Assembly: GCA_030674185.1 (NCBI GenBank)
Contig: CM060311.1
Location: 100,168,013 to 100,232,012, forward strand
Reading direction: 5' to 3'
Length of the DNA: 64,000 nt
Source: Monoplex corrugatus
Taxonomy: Eukaryota; Mollusca; Gastropoda; Littorinimorpha; Ranellidae
Positions 62,645-64,000 of the stretch are shown here, piece after piece. The stretch's first letter is position 1; the number at the start of each line of letters is the position of its first letter. A program made the translations under genes and the position numbers. The notes beneath the pieces are model-generated. The model ran no database searches. It had not been told where the DNA came from and was given only the letters and a program-made list of their open reading frames with translations.

Positions 62645-62667
62645 AGAGAGAGAGAGAGAGAGAGAGA
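62594..62667. repeat. (TA)n(GA)n microsatellite
   Basis: Pure TA run followed by pure GA run. Confidence 0.95.
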
Positions 62668-63541
62668 ACAGTGACCTGACCTTCAACTTAAGGACTCGGC
62701 CGCCAAACTGTTTCAGTTTATGTCCGTCCGCCACTACACATCTCGTGTACTTTTCTCTCTGGGCTGCAACATCAACACCACATCACACCACATCACACCC
62801 ACACCACACCAACCCCATCACAATCACACACACACCACACACACACACCACATCACACACATCACATCACACCACATCACACCACAACACACCACATCAC
62901 ACCACATCACACCACACACACACACACACCCACATCACACCACACATCACACACCACATCACACCACAACCACACACACCACACACATCACACCACACCA
63001 CACACACCCCACACACACACCCACACCACACACCACACCCATCACCCACACCATCACCCCACATCACACCACACCACATCACACACCCACACCACATCAC
63101 ACCACACCACACACCACCACCACCACACCACATCACACCACACCACCATCAACCAACCACATCCACCCCACATCACCCCACACCACACATCCACACCCAC
63201 ATCACATCACACCACATCACACCACATCACACCACATCACACCACACAACGCCACATCACACCACACCACATCACACCACATCACACCACATCACATCAC
63301 ATCACATCACACCACACCACACCACATCACACCAACACACACACACGCACGCACACGCACACGCACAAACACACATACACGCGCACACACACACACACAC
63401 ACGCACACGCTCAACACACGCACACACGCACACACACACGCACACACACATGCACACGCACAAACACACATACACGCACACCACACGCACACACACACCA
63501 CACACACAACATACGCACGCCCGCGCGCGCGCGCGCCACAC

Positions 63542-63574
<33 letters not shown>

Positions 63575-63604
63575 CTCTCTCTCTCTCTCTCTCGCTCTCT
63601 CCAC
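62668..63604. repeat. CA-rich (CATCACAC/CACACC)n array with short unique start
   Basis: 62668-62770 is unique; 62775-63330 is ATCACACCAC-type repeat; 63330-63604 is CA/CACG dinucleotide repeat ending in (CT)n. Confidence 0.9.
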
Positions 63605-63613
63605 CCTGGTCTA

Positions 63614-64000
63614 CTCATCATCATCATCATCAGGTGCCTTGCCGCATGGCGTTGGCGATTATGGACTTCCATCTGTCTCTGTCTCTTGTTGCCTCAAGCA
63701 TCTCTTCCACTCTTACTTGTCTTCAGCCACTCTGCAAGTCCGTCAAGTATCTTCTCCCTGGGTCTACCCGGTGCTCCCTTTCCCTCCAGCTTTCCCGTTG
63801 TGACCAGGTGCTCCAATTCCCCTTTCCTCATAAAATGGCCTACAAATGTTGCTTGTCTTCTCCTAATCTTCCTTATGAATGATCTACTTGTGTCTGCCTC
63901 CATCAAGACTGTCTCGTTTGTTTTCTTTGCTGTCCATGCAACTCTCAACATTCTTCTAGGAAACCACATCTCAGCTGCCTCAATCTTGTTCTGGCTTTGT
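63614..64000 (-). mobile_element. RTE-clade LINE (copy G), runs off the window
   Basis: Minus-strand RTE C-terminus with RRRQATFVGHFMRKGELEHL and GRPREKILDGLAEWLKT plus the GATGATGATG tail at 63614-63632. It continues upstream beyond position 64000. Confidence 0.9.

Overview
The window is eukaryotic nuclear DNA, gene-poor and very repeat-rich, most likely from a mollusc and plausibly a caenogastropod snail. The basis for that guess is a mix of RTE, CR1/L2, R2-superclade and Penelope-like retroelements, tRNA-derived SINEs and (CA)n/(GATGAT)n-rich introns; I recall the tail of the repeat near 44.6-44.9 kb from caenogastropod loci, but I could not check it. There are no operons, CRISPR arrays, rRNAs or intact tRNAs. 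Apart from seven exon-sized islands, almost everything is satellite, microsatellite or transposon.

Two spliced genes can be read. Gene 1 (+ strand) has a transmembrane exon (5176-5257) and a long terminal exon (8709-9684). Their phases match exactly. Together they encode the membrane anchor and a 325-residue acidic, tyrosine-motif cytoplasmic tail of a single-pass receptor whose ectodomain exons are not seen here. Gene 2 (- strand) runs from at least 60.5 kb down to its stop at 24003. Exons at 60267-60477, 47232-47472, 34508-34622, 32953-33112 and 24003-24194 are visible; the last four join with perfect phase compatibility and make a cysteine-rich, apparently extracellular protein with a vWD/C8-like C-terminus. 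The two genes converge on the 9.7-24 kb interval.

Layout: 1-5.2 kb, satellites, a SINE and a palindromic repeat. 5.2-9.7 kb, gene 1 with a donor-duplicating minisatellite in its intron. 10.3-20.5 kb, two large satellites (32 bp and 33 bp) with a 405-bp poly(A)/poly(T) block. 20.5-24 kb, unique sequence, a TIR element and compound microsatellites. 24-33 kb, gene 2 terminal exons around a CR1/L2 LINE nested in a 15-bp satellite and a near-complete R2-superclade LINE. 33-48 kb, several RTE LINE copies, a SINE whose internal segment has expanded to 2.9 kb, and a 26-bp satellite. 48.7-60.2 kb, two satellites that grade into each other, with nested LINE insertions. 60.5-64 kb, a mariner, a Penelope-like fragment and another RTE copy.

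The recurring theme is that tandem arrays begin within about 0-30 bp of exon boundaries, so introns appear to have grown by local tandem amplification and nested retroposition. Frameshift-type noise is concentrated in array interiors and in LINE ORFs, which suggests that part of the degeneration is long-read consensus error. The long ORFs spanning satellites are period artefacts and are not annotated as genes.
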